Shown here in pieces: positions 63,996 through 64,000 of a stretch of DNA of 64,000 bases. The stretch is from Limnephilus marmoratus (Eukaryota > Arthropoda > Insecta > Trichoptera > Limnephilidae). The position numbers and the translations under genes are program-made. The notes below the pieces were generated by a model. It saw only the letters and a program-made list of their open reading frames with translations. It had not been told where the DNA came from and did not search any database. Position 1 is the stretch's first letter; each line of letters starts with the position of its first letter. The DNA is taken from contig OU862920.1 in the NCBI GenBank assembly GCA_917880885.1, positions 35,375,019 through 35,439,018 on the forward strand, written 5' to 3'.

Positions 63996-64000
63996 TAGAG

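Overview
The window looks like gene-poor, AT-rich nuclear DNA from an insect or a close arthropod relative. The evidence is the mix of mobile elements: an insect-type LINE tail, a mariner (Tc1/mariner) transposase remnant, Helitrons with the ATAAAAATGAATCG head and CTAG tail, Penelope-like retroelement (PLE) ends, tRNA-headed SINEs, a hAT-type MITE and many other MITEs. I cannot place the species. I see no intact host protein gene, no rRNA, no functional tRNA gene and no CRISPR array. Most open reading frames are chance ORFs or pieces of repeats. The only ORF with gene-like flanks is at about 62.75-63.16 kb, which follows a possible splice acceptor and precedes AATAAA signals.

Repeat families recur throughout, and I name them here by letter. 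A is a polyA-tailed element of about 350 bp with GGCGGG..TGGGTACC at its head (eight copies). B is a second polyA-tailed element of about 250 bp. C, D and E are three short families that share GAAGTGAAAC/GTTTCACTTC-type ends. F is a TTAA-ended element of about 700 bp (four copies). G ends in CTTAAGG. I is defined by the motif GTCAAGTGTGCAAAATTTC. Several insertions are nested, which gives relative ages. Family F copies were hit by a LINE (5.9-6.5 kb), a PLE (15.4-15.75 kb) and a 2.36-kb transposon (17.7-20.07 kb) that carries a decayed protein gene.

Layout. 0-5 kb: families I, A, B, C, D and a LINE 3' end. 5.7-6.9 kb: F with a nested LINE. 8.5-8.8 kb: PLE-like foldback element. 10.4-11.25 kb: dead mariner. 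12-17 kb: A, B, C, E, F plus a PLE and an 80-bp-class minisatellite. 17.4-20.4 kb: F with the nested transposon. 21-22.7 kb: A, C, D and a tRNA-SINE. 25.2-25.7 kb: Helitron. 26.6-29.9 kb: B, G, C and tRNA-like heads. 31.5-36.7 kb: A, C, a tRNA-SINE, a Helitron and a foldback element with inverted tandem arrays. 38-41.5 kb: C, I, the best PLE-like foldback, A and a LINE tail. 43-49 kb: C, E, PLE, Helitrons and a hAT MITE. 49.8-54.9 kb: SINE, F, G, A, C. 56-58.7 kb: a phased heat-shock-element-like array, a 46-bp-class minisatellite and a SINE. 60.8-61.45 kb: a tandem duplication. The window ends in a strong hairpin.

The most interesting signal is a set of short PLE-related insertions (8.54, 15.46, 39.06 and 44.99 kb). 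They carry the conserved core of a hammerhead ribozyme (CUGANGA, stem II, GAAAC). In the two foldback members the core or its relic faces inward on both arms, and each of the two is flanked by a 12-bp target duplication.
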